From JANWVO01 sp037446555 (GTDB lineage Bacteria; Acidobacteriota; Terriglobia; Bryobacterales; Bryobacteraceae), in contig JBBIIK010000004.1 of assembly GCA_037446555.1 (NCBI GenBank), positions 62,001 through 126,000 on the forward strand: 64,000 nt of DNA. Reading direction: 5' to 3'. Below, in pieces: positions 21,465 through 30,129 of this stretch (its first letter is position 1; the number at the start of each line of letters is the position of its first letter). The notes under the pieces were generated by a model that had not been told where the DNA came from, searched no databases, and saw only the letters and a program-made list of their open reading frames with translations. The position numbers and the translations under genes were made by a program.

Positions 21465-22239
21465 CCACGCGGAAGTCCCACACGAGAATCTCCCCCGCGT
21501 CCACGGCCTCGCCTTCGGAGTATTGCACCAGCGCGTATTCGCCCGGCTCGAGCGGCTTCGCCGGCCACAGTTTGAACAAATCGCCCTTCAATTGTTGTTT
21601 GTAGATGTCCACCGTCTCGAATTCGAAATAGGACATCTTCGTCACCGGCTCCGTTTGCAGGATGCCCACTACTCGCCCCTCGCCCTTCTGCTTCGGCTTT
21701 ACGCGCGCCAGCACGAAGGGCTGGGTCCAGTCGATCCGGAAATAGAGCTCGGGGCGTTCCGCTTCGATCGCCGTGGCTGCCTGCTGGCCGGGAAGTTCCA
21801 GGAACGCCTTCCCGGGCACCACCGGCACCGGGATCAGAATCTTCAGTGCCGTGCGCTTCTTGCTCGCGACCGACTTCAGCCCGGCGCGCTTGATCTCCCG
21901 CACTTCCTCGCCTTCGAAGTAGTACAGGCCGGCTTCGACAGGGATGCGCGCAATCTGCCGCGCGATTTCGCGTTCGAACGCCTCCTCGGCGTCGGCGAAT
22001 TCAGCCTGTTTCTTTTCTTCCTCGATCCGCGCCTTCCGCTCCGCCTCCGTGCGCTTCAGATCCACCAGCTCCAGCGGGATCTCCTCCCAGTCGCTGCGCT
22101 CCGTCGAATAGTAACGCACCCTGTCTTCCATCACCTGGTATTCGCGCACCATGTGCCATCCGCCTTCCTTGAGATACAGGCGGAACTGCTGCGCCCATAG
22201 ACAAGCGCCGAACAGCAGGAGCATGGCCAGCCCTCGCAT
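21445..22239 (-). CDS. secreted hypothetical protein
   Basis: 264 residues: short signal peptide (MRGLAMLLLFGACLWAQQ), a region FRLYLKEGGWHMVREYQVMEDRVRYYSTERSDW that looks like a small beta domain sensing or presenting a cellular component, a charged helical stretch (about 65-95, RTEAERKARIEEEKKQAEF) and a beta-rich C-terminal half ending VWDFRVVRP. No catalytic motif recognised. I know similar proteins only as acidobacterial hypotheticals. GGAGGG precedes the ATG. Start codons of this gene and the divergent reductase are only 25 nt apart, so they share a promoter region. Confidence 0.7.
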   Translation of the reverse strand: MRGLAMLLLFGACLWAQQFRLYLKEGGWHMVREYQVMEDRVRYYSTERSDWEEIPLELVDLKRTEAERKARIEEEKKQAEFADAEEAFEREIARQIARIPVEAGLYYFEGEEVREIKRAGLKSVASKKRTALKILIPVPVVPGKAFLELPGQQAATAIEAERPELYFRIDWTQPFVLARVKPKQKGEGRVVGILQTEPVTKMSYFEFETVDIYKQQLKGDLFKLWPAKPLEPGEYALVQYSEGEAVDAGEILVWDFRVVRPDAR

Positions 22240-22264
22240 CGCGTCCCTCCACTATTATGGTTCC

Positions 22265-23242
22265 GTGATAGGAAGACGCACTCTTGGCAGAACGGGTTTT
22301 CAGGTTTCCGAAGTCGGCTTCGGCGCATGGGGTATCGGTGGCAACCAGTGGCGCGGACACTCTGAAGAGGAAGCGCGCGCTGCGCTGCGCCGCGCCCTCG
22401 AGCTGGGCGTGAACTTCATCGACACGGCGCTCGCTTACAACGAAGGCCACAGCGAGCGCATCATCGGCGAAACCCTGCGGGAGACCGGCGTCGCCGCGAT
22501 TGTGGCCACCAAGGTTCCGCCGAAGAACCGCATCTGGCCCGCGCAGCCAGGGATCGGGATCGAAGACGTCTTCCCCTACGACTACGTGATCCAGTGCACG
22601 GAGACGTCGCTGCGCAACCTCGGCGTCGAGACGCTCGACCTGCAACAGTTCCACGTCTGGAACCCCGAGTGGCTCGACGATGACGATTGGCGGCGCGCCA
22701 TCGAGGACACGAAGCGGGCAGGGAAGGTCCGCTTCTGGGGCATTTCGATCAACGACCATCAGCCGGACTCCGCGCTCGACGCCATCCGCACAGGTCGGAT
22801 CGATACCGTGCAGGTGATCTACAACATCTTCGACCAGAGCCCGGAGCGCAACCTGTTCCCGCTCTGCCAGGAGCGGAACACCGGCGTGCTTGCCCGCTGC
22901 CCGCTCGACGAGGGCGCCCTCACCGGCGCCATCACACCGGAGACGGAATTCGAGCCCGGCGAGTTTCGGGCGTTTTACTTCCGCGGGGACCGCAAGCAGC
23001 AGGTCTGCGCGCGCGTGCAGGCGCTCCAGTCCGACCTGAAGGCCGGCGGATTGGACCGTCCGCTGGCCGAGACAGCGCTGCGGTTCTGCCTCTCCCACCC
23101 GGCCGTCTCCACAGTCATTCCCGGCATGAGAAGAGTGCGAAACGTGGAAAGCAACGCCGCCGTCTCAGCCATGGGGCCGCTTCCTGACAACATCCGGGAG
23201 GTTCTGCGGCGCCATGTCTGGAACAAGAATTTCTACTCTTAG
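22265..23242 (+). CDS. aldo/keto reductase
   Basis: 325 residues, cytoplasmic NADPH-dependent TIM-barrel oxidoreductase. The tetrad is visible: Asp and Tyr in NFIDTALAYNEGH, Lys in IVATKVPP and His in LQQFHVWNP; the cofactor-binding segment is TVIPGMRRVRNVESN. Start chosen at GTG 22265 (VIGRRTLGRTGFQVSEVGFGAWG as in homologues); an in-frame ATG at 22223 would add 14 residues overlapping the divergent gene. TATTAT ends 9 nt before the GTG and no Shine-Dalgarno is present. Substrate unknown. Confidence 0.85.
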   Translation: MIGRRTLGRTGFQVSEVGFGAWGIGGNQWRGHSEEEARAALRRALELGVNFIDTALAYNEGHSERIIGETLRETGVAAIVATKVPPKNRIWPAQPGIGIEDVFPYDYVIQCTETSLRNLGVETLDLQQFHVWNPEWLDDDDWRRAIEDTKRAGKVRFWGISINDHQPDSALDAIRTGRIDTVQVIYNIFDQSPERNLFPLCQERNTGVLARCPLDEGALTGAITPETEFEPGEFRAFYFRGDRKQQVCARVQALQSDLKAGGLDRPLAETALRFCLSHPAVSTVIPGMRRVRNVESNAAVSAMGPLPDNIREVLRRHVWNKNFYS

Positions 23243-24110
23243 CCTCCTCGCCGCTGCGCTCTCCGCGCAGACGCTGTATCTTCCCCTCGATGAAGGCAAC
23301 CTCTGGCTGTACCACGGCAGCGGCGGCGCCCTTGCGATTGAGGTGGGCCGCCCTGCGGAATTCCGCGGAAACACCTGGCACGCCGTGCGCGGCCTGACCG
23401 GCGCCGGCGAAGCCTGGCTGAGGAACGATCCCGAAGGCCGCATTCTGATGTGGGACGAACAGGCGGGGGAAGAGCGCATGTTGCTGGACACCACCGCGCC
23501 GGAAGGTGTGGTTTTCCAAACATGGGCGGATCCCTGCAACCGCGAAGCCCGCATCGAGTCCCGCAACGGCCGATACAAGGGGCCCGTAGGCGAGTTCGAC
23601 TACGCTCTGTCCGTCCGCTACAGCCCCGGCCCGTGCATGGACGCGGGGATCGAAAGCGATCATTGGCTGCCCTGGGTGGGTCTGCTTCGCCGGGCGCGCA
23701 CCACAATCGCCGGCCCGCGCGAGTATGACCTCGTTTATGCGCGGCTTGGCGGCGTCACCTATGTCCGTGCGCCGCAGACAGGATTCTCCATCGCTCTGAC
23801 ACCCTCCGGCAGAACCCTCCTGGTCTCCATCACCATCCGGCACACGCTCGCGTGGCCGCTCATGCTGCACTTTTCCAGCAGCCAGCGCTTCGACATCGTT
23901 GCCTACGACTCCAACGGGAAGGAACTCTATCAGTGGTCGCGCGGGCGCGCCTTCCTGACCGTGATGGGGGAGGAGAACATCCGCGGGGAGAAGACCTGGA
24001 CCGTCGAAATCCCCGTCGAGGACTGGCCGCCCGGCGAGTACGCGATCCGCGCCTGGCTGACTCCGATGGAGGGGCACGCATGGTCGGCGGTGACACTTTA
24101 CAAACATTAG
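23214..24110 (+). CDS. exported protein with C-terminal BsuPI (proteinase-inhibitor-like) domain
   Basis: 298 residues overlapping the reductase by 29 nt. Short signal peptide (ISTLSLLAAALSAQ). The middle is a beta-rich domain with WHAVRGLTGAGEAWLRND. The last 90 residues match the BsuPI domain layout: ALTPSGRTLLVSITIRHT, LHFSSSQRFDIVAYDSNGKELYQWSRGRAF and EDWPPGEYAIRAWL, first described in the B. subtilis intracellular proteinase inhibitor. Here the domain is in an exported protein, so its target would be extracytoplasmic. Function otherwise unknown. Confidence 0.7.
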   Translation: MSGTRISTLSLLAAALSAQTLYLPLDEGNLWLYHGSGGALAIEVGRPAEFRGNTWHAVRGLTGAGEAWLRNDPEGRILMWDEQAGEERMLLDTTAPEGVVFQTWADPCNREARIESRNGRYKGPVGEFDYALSVRYSPGPCMDAGIESDHWLPWVGLLRRARTTIAGPREYDLVYARLGGVTYVRAPQTGFSIALTPSGRTLLVSITIRHTLAWPLMLHFSSSQRFDIVAYDSNGKELYQWSRGRAFLTVMGEENIRGEKTWTVEIPVEDWPPGEYAIRAWLTPMEGHAWSAVTLYKH

Positions 24111-24138
24111 CCGCGGCTGGCTTCCCCTTCAGTGCCTT

Positions 24139-24154
24139 TTCGACTATACTCGAA
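24139..24154 (+). promoter_or_regulatory. -10 box inside an inverted repeat: likely ArsR operator
   Basis: TTCGACTATACTCGAA has 5-bp inverted arms (TTCGA/TCGAA) enclosing TATACT (24145-24150). A weak -35 (TTCCCC) lies 17 nt upstream. The -10 ends 6 nt before the ATG at 24157, so the start site would coincide with the start codon. A repressor bound here would block polymerase directly, consistent with autoregulation by the ArsR protein encoded next. Confidence 0.6.
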
Positions 24155-24156
24155 AT

Positions 24157-24522
24157 ATGAAAGAGGGAAAGGCCGCCGCGGCCCGGATCGAAAGGCTGGC
24201 GGGCATGTTGAGCGCCATGGGAGCGCCACAGCGGCTGCGGATTGTGCGGCTCCTGCTGGCGGCGCATCCGCATGGGCTGCCGGCGGGCGAGATCCAGCAC
24301 GAACTGGGCATTCCCGCTTCCACGTTGTCGCACCACCTTGAGAAGCTCCGCCAGGCGGGCGTAGTCCGCTTCCGGCGCGAGGGGACATACCTTTGGTACA
24401 CGGCTGATACGCAAGCGCTGGAGTCGTTGCTTTCTTTCCTCTACGCGGAATGCTGCACGCGCTCGCATGCCGTCGAGCCCGCGGCGGTGCTGAAACTGGC
24501 GGGAACAGAATGCAGGAGGTAG
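24157..24522 (+). CDS. arsR: ArsR-family repressor of the arsM-arsC operon
   Basis: 121 residues: winged helix with LGIPASTLSHHLEKLRQAGVV recognition helix and wing RFRREGTYLWYT. It lacks the classical CVC site in the recognition-adjacent helix and instead carries a C-terminal pair ECC (FLYAECCTRSH) plus a later Cys, resembling ArsR types with the As(III) site at the C terminus. It is 4 nt from arsM. No Shine-Dalgarno sequence; leaderless start is likely. Confidence 0.9.
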   Translation: MKEGKAAAARIERLAGMLSAMGAPQRLRIVRLLLAAHPHGLPAGEIQHELGIPASTLSHHLEKLRQAGVVRFRREGTYLWYTADTQALESLLSFLYAECCTRSHAVEPAAVLKLAGTECRR

Positions 24523-24526
24523 GGCT

Positions 24527-25351
24527 GTGATCGAACAGAAGAACGTTCGGGACGCTGTGCGAGAGCGTTACGCGCAGGCGGCGCTGCAGGTGGTCGGAGG
24601 AAATTCCGCCGCCTGTTGCGGGCCGGATTCCAGTTGCGGAGCAGGCGGCGCCGATCCGATCACGATCGCTCTCTACGGGGAATCCGAGACGGCCGTGCTG
24701 CCGGAGACTGCTGTCGCTGCGTCGCTCGGATGCGGCAATCCGACGCAGATGGCCGAGCTCAAGCCCGGCGAGACCGTGCTCGACCTGGGTAGCGGAGGCG
24801 GCATCGATGTGCTGCTGTCGGCGCGGCGCGTGGGCCCCACTGGCAAGGCTTTCGGCCTCGACATGACGGACGAGATGCTGGCTCTGGCGCGCGAAAACCA
24901 GCGCAAGGCGGGAGTGGAGAACGCCGAGTTCCTCAAGGGAGAGATCGAAAACATCCCGCTGCCGGACGCCTCGGTCGATGTCGTGATCTCGAACTGCGTG
25001 ATCAACCTCTCGGCGGACAAGGACCGGGTGCTGCTCGAGATTTTCCGCGTGCTGAGGCCCGGCGGAAGGCTCGCTGTGGCCGACGTGGTGGTGCGGGGTG
25101 AGGTTCCCGCCGAGATCCGGCGCAGCATGGAACTCTGGGCGGGCTGCATTGCGGGCGCTCTCGAGGAAAACGAGTACCGCAATAAGCTCGCAGCTGCTGG
25201 TTTCAAAGAAATCTCCATCGAGCCGTACCGCGTCTACAACGTCGAAGACGCGCGGCAGTTCTTGGCTGAAGCCGGCATCGACGTCGAAGCTGCCGCCGCA
25301 GCCGCCGCCGGCAAGTTCATGAGCGCCTACGTGAGAGCGAGGAAGCCCTGA
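24527..25351 (+). CDS. arsM: arsenite S-adenosylmethionine methyltransferase
   Basis: 274 residues. Methylates As(III) to methylated and volatile species using SAM and thiols. SAM-binding motif VLDLGSGGGIDVLLSA; conserved cysteines in SLGCGNP, SNCVINLS and ELWAGCIAGA correspond to the three As-binding Cys of ArsM. The N-terminal AACCGPDSSCG segment is the usual ArsM Cys-rich lead. GTG start with GGAGG-like sequence (GCAGGAGG variant) upstream. The stop overlaps the arsC ATG by one base (TGATGG). Confidence 0.95.
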   Translation: MIEQKNVRDAVRERYAQAALQVVGGNSAACCGPDSSCGAGGADPITIALYGESETAVLPETAVAASLGCGNPTQMAELKPGETVLDLGSGGGIDVLLSARRVGPTGKAFGLDMTDEMLALARENQRKAGVENAEFLKGEIENIPLPDASVDVVISNCVINLSADKDRVLLEIFRVLRPGGRLAVADVVVRGEVPAEIRRSMELWAGCIAGALEENEYRNKLAAAGFKEISIEPYRVYNVEDARQFLAEAGIDVEAAAAAAAGKFMSAYVRARKP

Positions 25352-25767
25352 TGGAACGGATTCTTGTTCTGTGCACCGGCAATTCCGCCCGCAGCCAGAT
25401 GGCGGAAGGGCTTCTGCGGCAGGCGCTGGGGAACCGCTTCGAGATTCACAGCGCAGGATCAAAGCCCAGCCACGTGCGTCCGGAAGCGATCGCGGTGATG
25501 AAGGAACTCGACATCGACATCAGCGGCCACCGCTCCAAGCATCTCGACGAGTTCCTCGGCACGGAGTTCCGTTACGTCATCACCGTGTGCGACAACGCGG
25601 CGGAAACGTGCCCTGTCTTCCCGGGCGTCGCCGAACGCATTCACTGGAGTTTCGAGGATCCCGCCGCTGTGGAGGGCGATGAGGAGACACGCCTGGCCGC
25701 TTTCCGGCGGATTCGCGACCAGATCGCCGAACGCGTCCGCGCATTCGCTGGATCGCTCGCGGGTTGA
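25351..25767 (+). CDS. arsC: thioredoxin-coupled arsenate reductase (LMW-PTP fold)
   Basis: 138 residues. Reduces As(V) to As(III), the substrate of the preceding arsM product. P-loop LCTGNSARSQMAEGLL with the nucleophilic Cys, and the redox relay Cys pair in VCDNAAETCPVFPG at the spacing of the S. aureus type enzyme. The Asp in HWSFEDPA is the general acid. One-base stop/start overlap with arsM makes arsR-arsM-arsC a compact detoxification unit without its own efflux pump; the COG0701 permease near 6 kb may serve that role. Confidence 0.95.
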   Translation: MERILVLCTGNSARSQMAEGLLRQALGNRFEIHSAGSKPSHVRPEAIAVMKELDIDISGHRSKHLDEFLGTEFRYVITVCDNAAETCPVFPGVAERIHWSFEDPAAVEGDEETRLAAFRRIRDQIAERVRAFAGSLAG

Positions 25768-25832
25768 CCCTCGCGCCACTCTCCGCGCTGTTCCGTTAGC
25801 ATGGAAGCGATCGGAACGCGGAGAGCACGAGG

Positions 25833-27194
25833 ATGAAACAGCAGGAACCTTCCCGGCGCCATGTCTTCTTCGGCGCCTTGCTTGCCGGCCCAGTTCCCGC
25901 CGCCGGTCACGGCAGCGCTCCATCCCTGACGCTGGCGGGCTACAAGAGCCCCAATGAAAAGCTCAACATCGCCGCAATCGGCGCCGGCGGCAAGGGCTAT
26001 TCGGACATCACGAATTGCGCCGCCACAGAGAACATCGTGGCCATGGCGGATCCCGATGACAAGCGCGCCGAAAGATCGTACAAGCAGTTTCCAGACGTCC
26101 CAAAGTACAAGGATTTCCGCCGCATGTTCGACAAGGAGGCGAACAACATTGACGCCGTGCTCGTCTCCTGTCCAGATCACATGCACGGCACCGCCGCCAT
26201 GTGGGCGATGGCGCGCGGAAAGCATGTCTACTGCCAGAAGCCGCTCGTGCGCACCGTCTGGGAGGCGCAGGAGCTGCTCAAGGCGGCGCAGAAATACAGG
26301 GTTGCCACGCAGATGGGCAACCAGGGTTACTCGAACGAGGGCGCCCGGCAAGCCTGCGAGATCGTCTGGGCGGGCGACATCGGCGCCGTCCGCGAAGTGC
26401 ACGCATGGACGGACCGCCCGGGGCGCTACTGGCCGCAGGATCCGAGCGTGGAACCGAAGGACGCCCCTGTGCCAGAGTGGCTCGACTGGGACGCCTGGCT
26501 GGGCGGGTCGCCGCACCGCCCTTACAGCCCGGCGTATTGCCCGCATCACTGGCGGGGCTTCCCCGACTTCGGCTGCGGGGCCATCGGCGACATGGCATGC
26601 CACATCCTCGGCACTCCCAACATGGCGCTGCGCCTGAGCGAAGCCTGGCCCGTGAGCGTCGAATGCGTAAAGAAAGAAGGTGTCGGAAAATACACGTTCC
26701 CGCACCGGACGGTGATCCGCTTCGAGTTCCCGGCGCGCGGCAACATGCCTCCGCTGACGCTCACCTGGCACGACAGCCTCAAGGAGATGCCAAAGTTCGA
26801 GGGTGTTCCGGAAGGCGAGCTGTTGGGCGACCCGGACATCAACGGCAGCCTCTTCATTGGCGAAAAGGGCACGCTCACCACCGGCTGCTACGGCGAGAAC
26901 ACGCGCCTTGTGCCGGCTGCCCGCATGAAGGATTACCGCTTCCCCGCGCCGCTGCTCACGCGCTCGCCGGGCCACTACCGTGACTGGATCCGCGCCTGCA
27001 AGGGCGGCGAACCGGCGTGCTCGAACTTCAACGTGGCGGCGCCCTTTGTCTCCTGGATGCTGCTCGGCGTCATCGCCATGCGCGTCGAAGGCAAGCTGCT
27101 ATGGGACGCCCGGCGCATGGAATTCACGAACAACCGCGAGGCCAACCAGTATCTGAAGCCGGTGTTCCGCAAGGGCTGGCAGTTCGCGGGCTGA
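25833..27194 (+). CDS. Tat-exported Gfo/Idh/MocA-family oxidoreductase
   Basis: 453 residues. A twin-arginine signal (EPSRRHVFFGALLAGPVPAAG) precedes an NAD(P)-binding Rossmann fold (LNIAAIGAGGKGYSD) and the family motif YCQKPLVRTVWEA, where EKP is replaced by QKP while the Lys is kept. The C-terminal half (PHHWRGFPDFGCGAIGDMACH) is the Gfo/Idh/MocA alpha/beta dimerisation domain. Members act on sugars and inositols; export by Tat with bound cofactor is common in acidobacteria and planctomycetes. Substrate unknown. GCGGAGAGCACGAGG-like Shine-Dalgarno (GAGG) is 1-5 nt upstream of the start. Confidence 0.9.
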   Translation: MKQQEPSRRHVFFGALLAGPVPAAGHGSAPSLTLAGYKSPNEKLNIAAIGAGGKGYSDITNCAATENIVAMADPDDKRAERSYKQFPDVPKYKDFRRMFDKEANNIDAVLVSCPDHMHGTAAMWAMARGKHVYCQKPLVRTVWEAQELLKAAQKYRVATQMGNQGYSNEGARQACEIVWAGDIGAVREVHAWTDRPGRYWPQDPSVEPKDAPVPEWLDWDAWLGGSPHRPYSPAYCPHHWRGFPDFGCGAIGDMACHILGTPNMALRLSEAWPVSVECVKKEGVGKYTFPHRTVIRFEFPARGNMPPLTLTWHDSLKEMPKFEGVPEGELLGDPDINGSLFIGEKGTLTTGCYGENTRLVPAARMKDYRFPAPLLTRSPGHYRDWIRACKGGEPACSNFNVAAPFVSWMLLGVIAMRVEGKLLWDARRMEFTNNREANQYLKPVFRKGWQFAG

Positions 27195-27204
27195 GGATCG
27201 CGTC

Positions 27205-27675
27205 TCAGCGTTTTCTCCGAAGGCTCGCAGCCGCCATCAATTCCTCGGACCACTTGCACAGCGCTTCGACGTCTTGCGGCGACAGCCGCGCCTCGCTGTG
27301 CATCATGACATAGGCGGGCGGAGGCATGCGGCCGCTGCGCACGTCCTCGCAGGCGATGGCCGCCAGCGCCATGCGCACGGAAGGTTGTCGTTGCCCCCAC
27401 CTGGAGAGGTTCATCGCTTCACGCCCTTTCTCCACGTCGCGCGCCAACATCCAGGAGACGGGCGCGACGCGTCCGTACCACGGCACCTGCGTCCGCTCGG
27501 AATGGCAATCCATGCAGGCGCGCCGCAGCACCGACTTCACGGGAGCGGGAACGGAGGGATCAGTCTCCACAGACTGGCTTGCTCCTGCTGCCGGCGTCTC
27601 GATCCGGCACGGCGCCGGCACCACCTGCATCACAAGCACCATCAGAACGAACTCTCCGGCGAGCCTTGCTTTCAT
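27205..27675 (-). CDS. exported haem-binding-domain protein (single CxxCH)
   Basis: 156 residues: N-terminal signal (LAGEFVLMVLVMQVVPAP) and one c-type haem site CMDCHSERTQVPWYGRVAPVSW, the pattern of the PF14376 'Haem_bd' family (CxDCHS followed by PWY), with a Met-rich MPPPAYVMMHSEARLS segment near the end supplying a possible distal ligand. Probably a periplasmic cytochrome or redox sensor. It is the last gene of the two-component/porin operon, 63 nt behind the kinase, and has its own candidate regulator site (27718-27737). Confidence 0.8.
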   Translation of the reverse strand: MKARLAGEFVLMVLVMQVVPAPCRIETPAAGASQSVETDPSVPAPVKSVLRRACMDCHSERTQVPWYGRVAPVSWMLARDVEKGREAMNLSRWGQRQPSVRMALAAIACEDVRSGRMPPPAYVMMHSEARLSPQDVEALCKWSEELMAAASLRRKR

Positions 27676-27717
27676 GCACTCAGTGTGGCGGGTGAGCGCC
27701 GCTACATGGTCATCCGG

Positions 27718-27737
27718 TTGTGAAAGAAACGTAAAAG
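27718..27737 (-). promoter_or_regulatory. candidate response-regulator site upstream of the haem-binding gene
   Basis: Minus strand TTTTACGTTTCTTTCACA contains two similar half-sites (TTTACG and TTTCACA) about one helical turn apart, 43 nt before the start codon. It resembles TTCACAC-N4-TTTACAC found upstream of the gene at 32607. OmpR-type regulators bind such tandem repeats. Inference only. Confidence 0.3.
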
Positions 27738-27738
27738 C

Positions 27739-29396
27739 CTACGCCAGCGGCAAGGCCAGCCGGAAACAGGCTCCGGACTCCGAGGGCGCCAGCCACAGGT
27801 CCCCGCCGTGGTCCAGCACGATCTTGCGGGAAAGCGCCAGCCCCAATCCCAGCCCGTCGCGCTTGCCATGGCTTGCGAATGGCTCGAACAACCGATCGCG
27901 AATCTCGCTTGCACTCCGGGGCCGGTATCCTGAAACGTCAGCACCACCCACCCGTCCTGTTCTGCGGAACGCACGAAAACCTCGCCGCCCTTCGGCATGG
28001 CTTCGGCGGCGTTCCCCAGGAGGTTCACGATCACTCTTTCCAGCGGCGCCCGCGCGACCCGTACAAAGTACTGCGAATCGACATCGACATGGACGGATGT
28101 GCCATGCCGTTCCAGCAATTCCGCGCAGTCCTCCACTGCGGAAGCCACCAGGTCCACCGCCCGGCAGACCTCCGTTTGGGGCGCAGGTCCGCGAGCCACC
28201 TCCTGGAGTTCCGCCAGCAGCGCCTGGATCTTGCGCGAGGACCGATAGATGCTCGTCGCCAGCCGCCGCACCTGGTCCGGCTTGAGTTCGGCGTCCATCA
28301 GCATCTCCGCGCCAACGCATACGGCGGCCAGCGGATTGCGGAGGTCGTGCACCAGCGACGTGCTCAGCCTGCCGATTGTGGAAAGCCGCTCTTGCCTGAT
28401 CAGCTTCTGCTGCGCTTCCTTCAACGATTCGCGCATCGAGTTGAAGGTTCGCGCGAGCCGCCCGATTTCATCTTCCGACCTCGGCTCGAGCGAGAAATCG
28501 AAATTCCCGCGAGAGATTTCCCGGGCCGCCTCGTCGAGCTCACCAAGAGGGCGCAGCATCCCGCGAAACAGGAGCGCGGCCAGCGCCAGAGCCAGGACGA
28601 GCGCGCCTGCCCAGATGCCAAGAATATCGACCCGCAGCCGTTCCATTACTGCCGGAGCGCTCTCCAGCGCGCGCGTGATGCGCAATTGTCCCGCCGGCTG
28701 ATCATCGACACCCCGCAGAGGGCGGCGCACTTCGCGCACGAACGCCGCACGGCCGTCCGGGTGCGGGGTGCCGATGGACTTGCTTCCGGCGTGGAAGCTG
28801 AAGCGCACTCCGGGAATAGCTGCTTCCAGACGGCTCGCGGGAGCATCGTCCACGGCGAATGCTGCCACCAGAACATTGATCAACGCTGGTCCTCCCGGCG
28901 AGCTGACGTACACCGGCGTCACCACCACCTGATAAAACCCGCTTCCCACGGCGTGGAAGCCGGAAGCCTGTCCGGGGAACCGGCTCCTGGCGCGCGGCAC
29001 AATCCCCAGCCGCTCCTCTCCGGCCTCAGCTTGGGCTCCAAGCGAGGCGATCACTCTCCCTTCCGGATCGCACACCAGAAACAGAGCGTCCTCTCTCTCC
29101 ATCCTGTTCCAGATCTCCGCCGCTGTGTCCCGAATCGTGGCCGGGTCGCCGGTCGAAAATGCCGCCCGCACGTCCGGCATGCGGCTCAGCAACAGGCTCA
29201 CCGTCGCTAGCATCTCCTCCCTTGCCTGCCAGAGCGCTTCATAGGCACGGAAACCCGTTCGGATTTCCTCTTCCAGACTCAGCGAAACCAGATTGGCTGC
29301 ATGCCGCTGCACGATCCACCCGGTCACAGCGAAAAGGAGCGTGACTGCCGCAGCAATGGCGATCAAGATCCTGGAACGAAGCAAGAAGCGCCTCAT
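27739..29396 (-). pseudogene. sensor histidine kinase with a -1 frameshift near its ATP-binding lid
   Basis: From ATG 29396: membrane segment (SRILIAIAAAVTLLFAVTGWIV), a periplasmic sensor of about 230 residues, a second membrane segment (LGIWAGALVLALALAALLF), HAMP (ELDEAAREISRGNFDFSL), HisKA with the phospho-His in SLVHDLRNPLAAV, and HATPase N box (NLLGNAAEAMPKGG) and G1 box (DTGPGV). After DTGPGV the frame is wrong: homology continues one frame over as SEIRDRLFEPFASHGKRDGLGLGLALS (G2 box) to LALPLA and stop at 27739. One added base near 27912 restores a full kinase; as written, translation runs to 27702 without the G2 box. Sequencing error or real inactivation. Confidence 0.75.
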
Positions 29397-29408
29397 GGCG
29401 GAATCCGT

Positions 29409-30129
29409 TCAGTCTTTGCGCGGAGAACCATATCCGCTGCGTTCCTGCATGCCCGGCACGTAGTCCAGGCCGTACTTGTTCTTGTGCGCCAGCGGCAGGT
29501 ACCCCGCCTCCGAAATCCGCACCAGGCCCACGTCCACTCCCTCCGGGCCGACGGTGATCCTTCGCCTCAGCCGGTCCAGCTCCTCCGGCAAGGCGCGTTC
29601 ATGGGAGAAGTGCAACGTGTACTCCCCGTCAGCTACTCCTGCTATCAGGAACTGGCCGGTTCGCGACGTCACGCAATGCCAGGGAACCGGGAGAACGGCG
29701 ATGATGGCGGACATCGATTCATGGATGTTGCAGAAGACCCGCACGATTCCCGGACGTGCGAAGCGCACGCGCCGGGAGGTGCCGGGCGGGTAGAGGCCAA
29801 GATCGAAAATCTGGCCGTCGTAATTGGAAAAAGCATTGTGAAAAATCGGATCGTAGTTGGGAAAATCCACTTCCGTTCCAGCCTGAATTGCCAAAACGTG
29901 CGGCTCAAATGTCTTGTTTTTTTTGCGCCATCACGGCCCGCCCGCCAGCAGGGGCGGGCGGGGCGCCGCCCCGGACGGGCGTCAGCCAGACGACGACGCC
30001 TGAGCAGTCCTGCCGCCTCATCACCCGGTCGTCCTTCGAGTCCGCCAGCACGATCCGTCCGGACACTTTCTGTCCGTGAGCGAGGGCCGCACAGAGCAGG
30101 CTAAAAGAGATAAGCAATCGCCAGGTCAT
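29409..30129 (-). pseudogene. exported cupredoxin-like protein, frameshifted in an A8 tract
   Basis: Start ATG 30129 gives a signal peptide (TWRLLISFSLLCAALAHGQ) and KVSGRIVLADSKD, then VVVWLTPV. At eight A's (29917-29924) the frame runs into a stop at 29905, while the next frame continues NKTFEPHVLAIQAGTEVDFPNYDPIFHNAFS and FCNIHESMSA down to 29409. Nine A's would make one protein of about 240 residues. Copper ligands of a type 1 site are present: His in FHNAFS and Cys, His, Met in CNIHESM. The C-terminal part is a carboxypeptidase-regulatory-like domain (GQFLIAGVADGEYTLHF). Similar proteins are annotated as methylamine-utilisation-like plastocyanins. It overlaps the porin end by 29 nt. Confidence 0.7.
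29917..29924. repeat. A8/T8 homopolymer at the cupredoxin frameshift
   Basis: Eight T on the plus strand (A on the coding strand) exactly where the two halves of the cupredoxin gene change frame. A change of one unit restores the frame. Homopolymers of this length are prone both to polymerase slippage and to base-calling error. Confidence 0.85.

Noticed and set aside
24107..25462. 451-codon minus-strand frame across arsR-arsM
   Set aside because: Antisense to two confidently identified genes.
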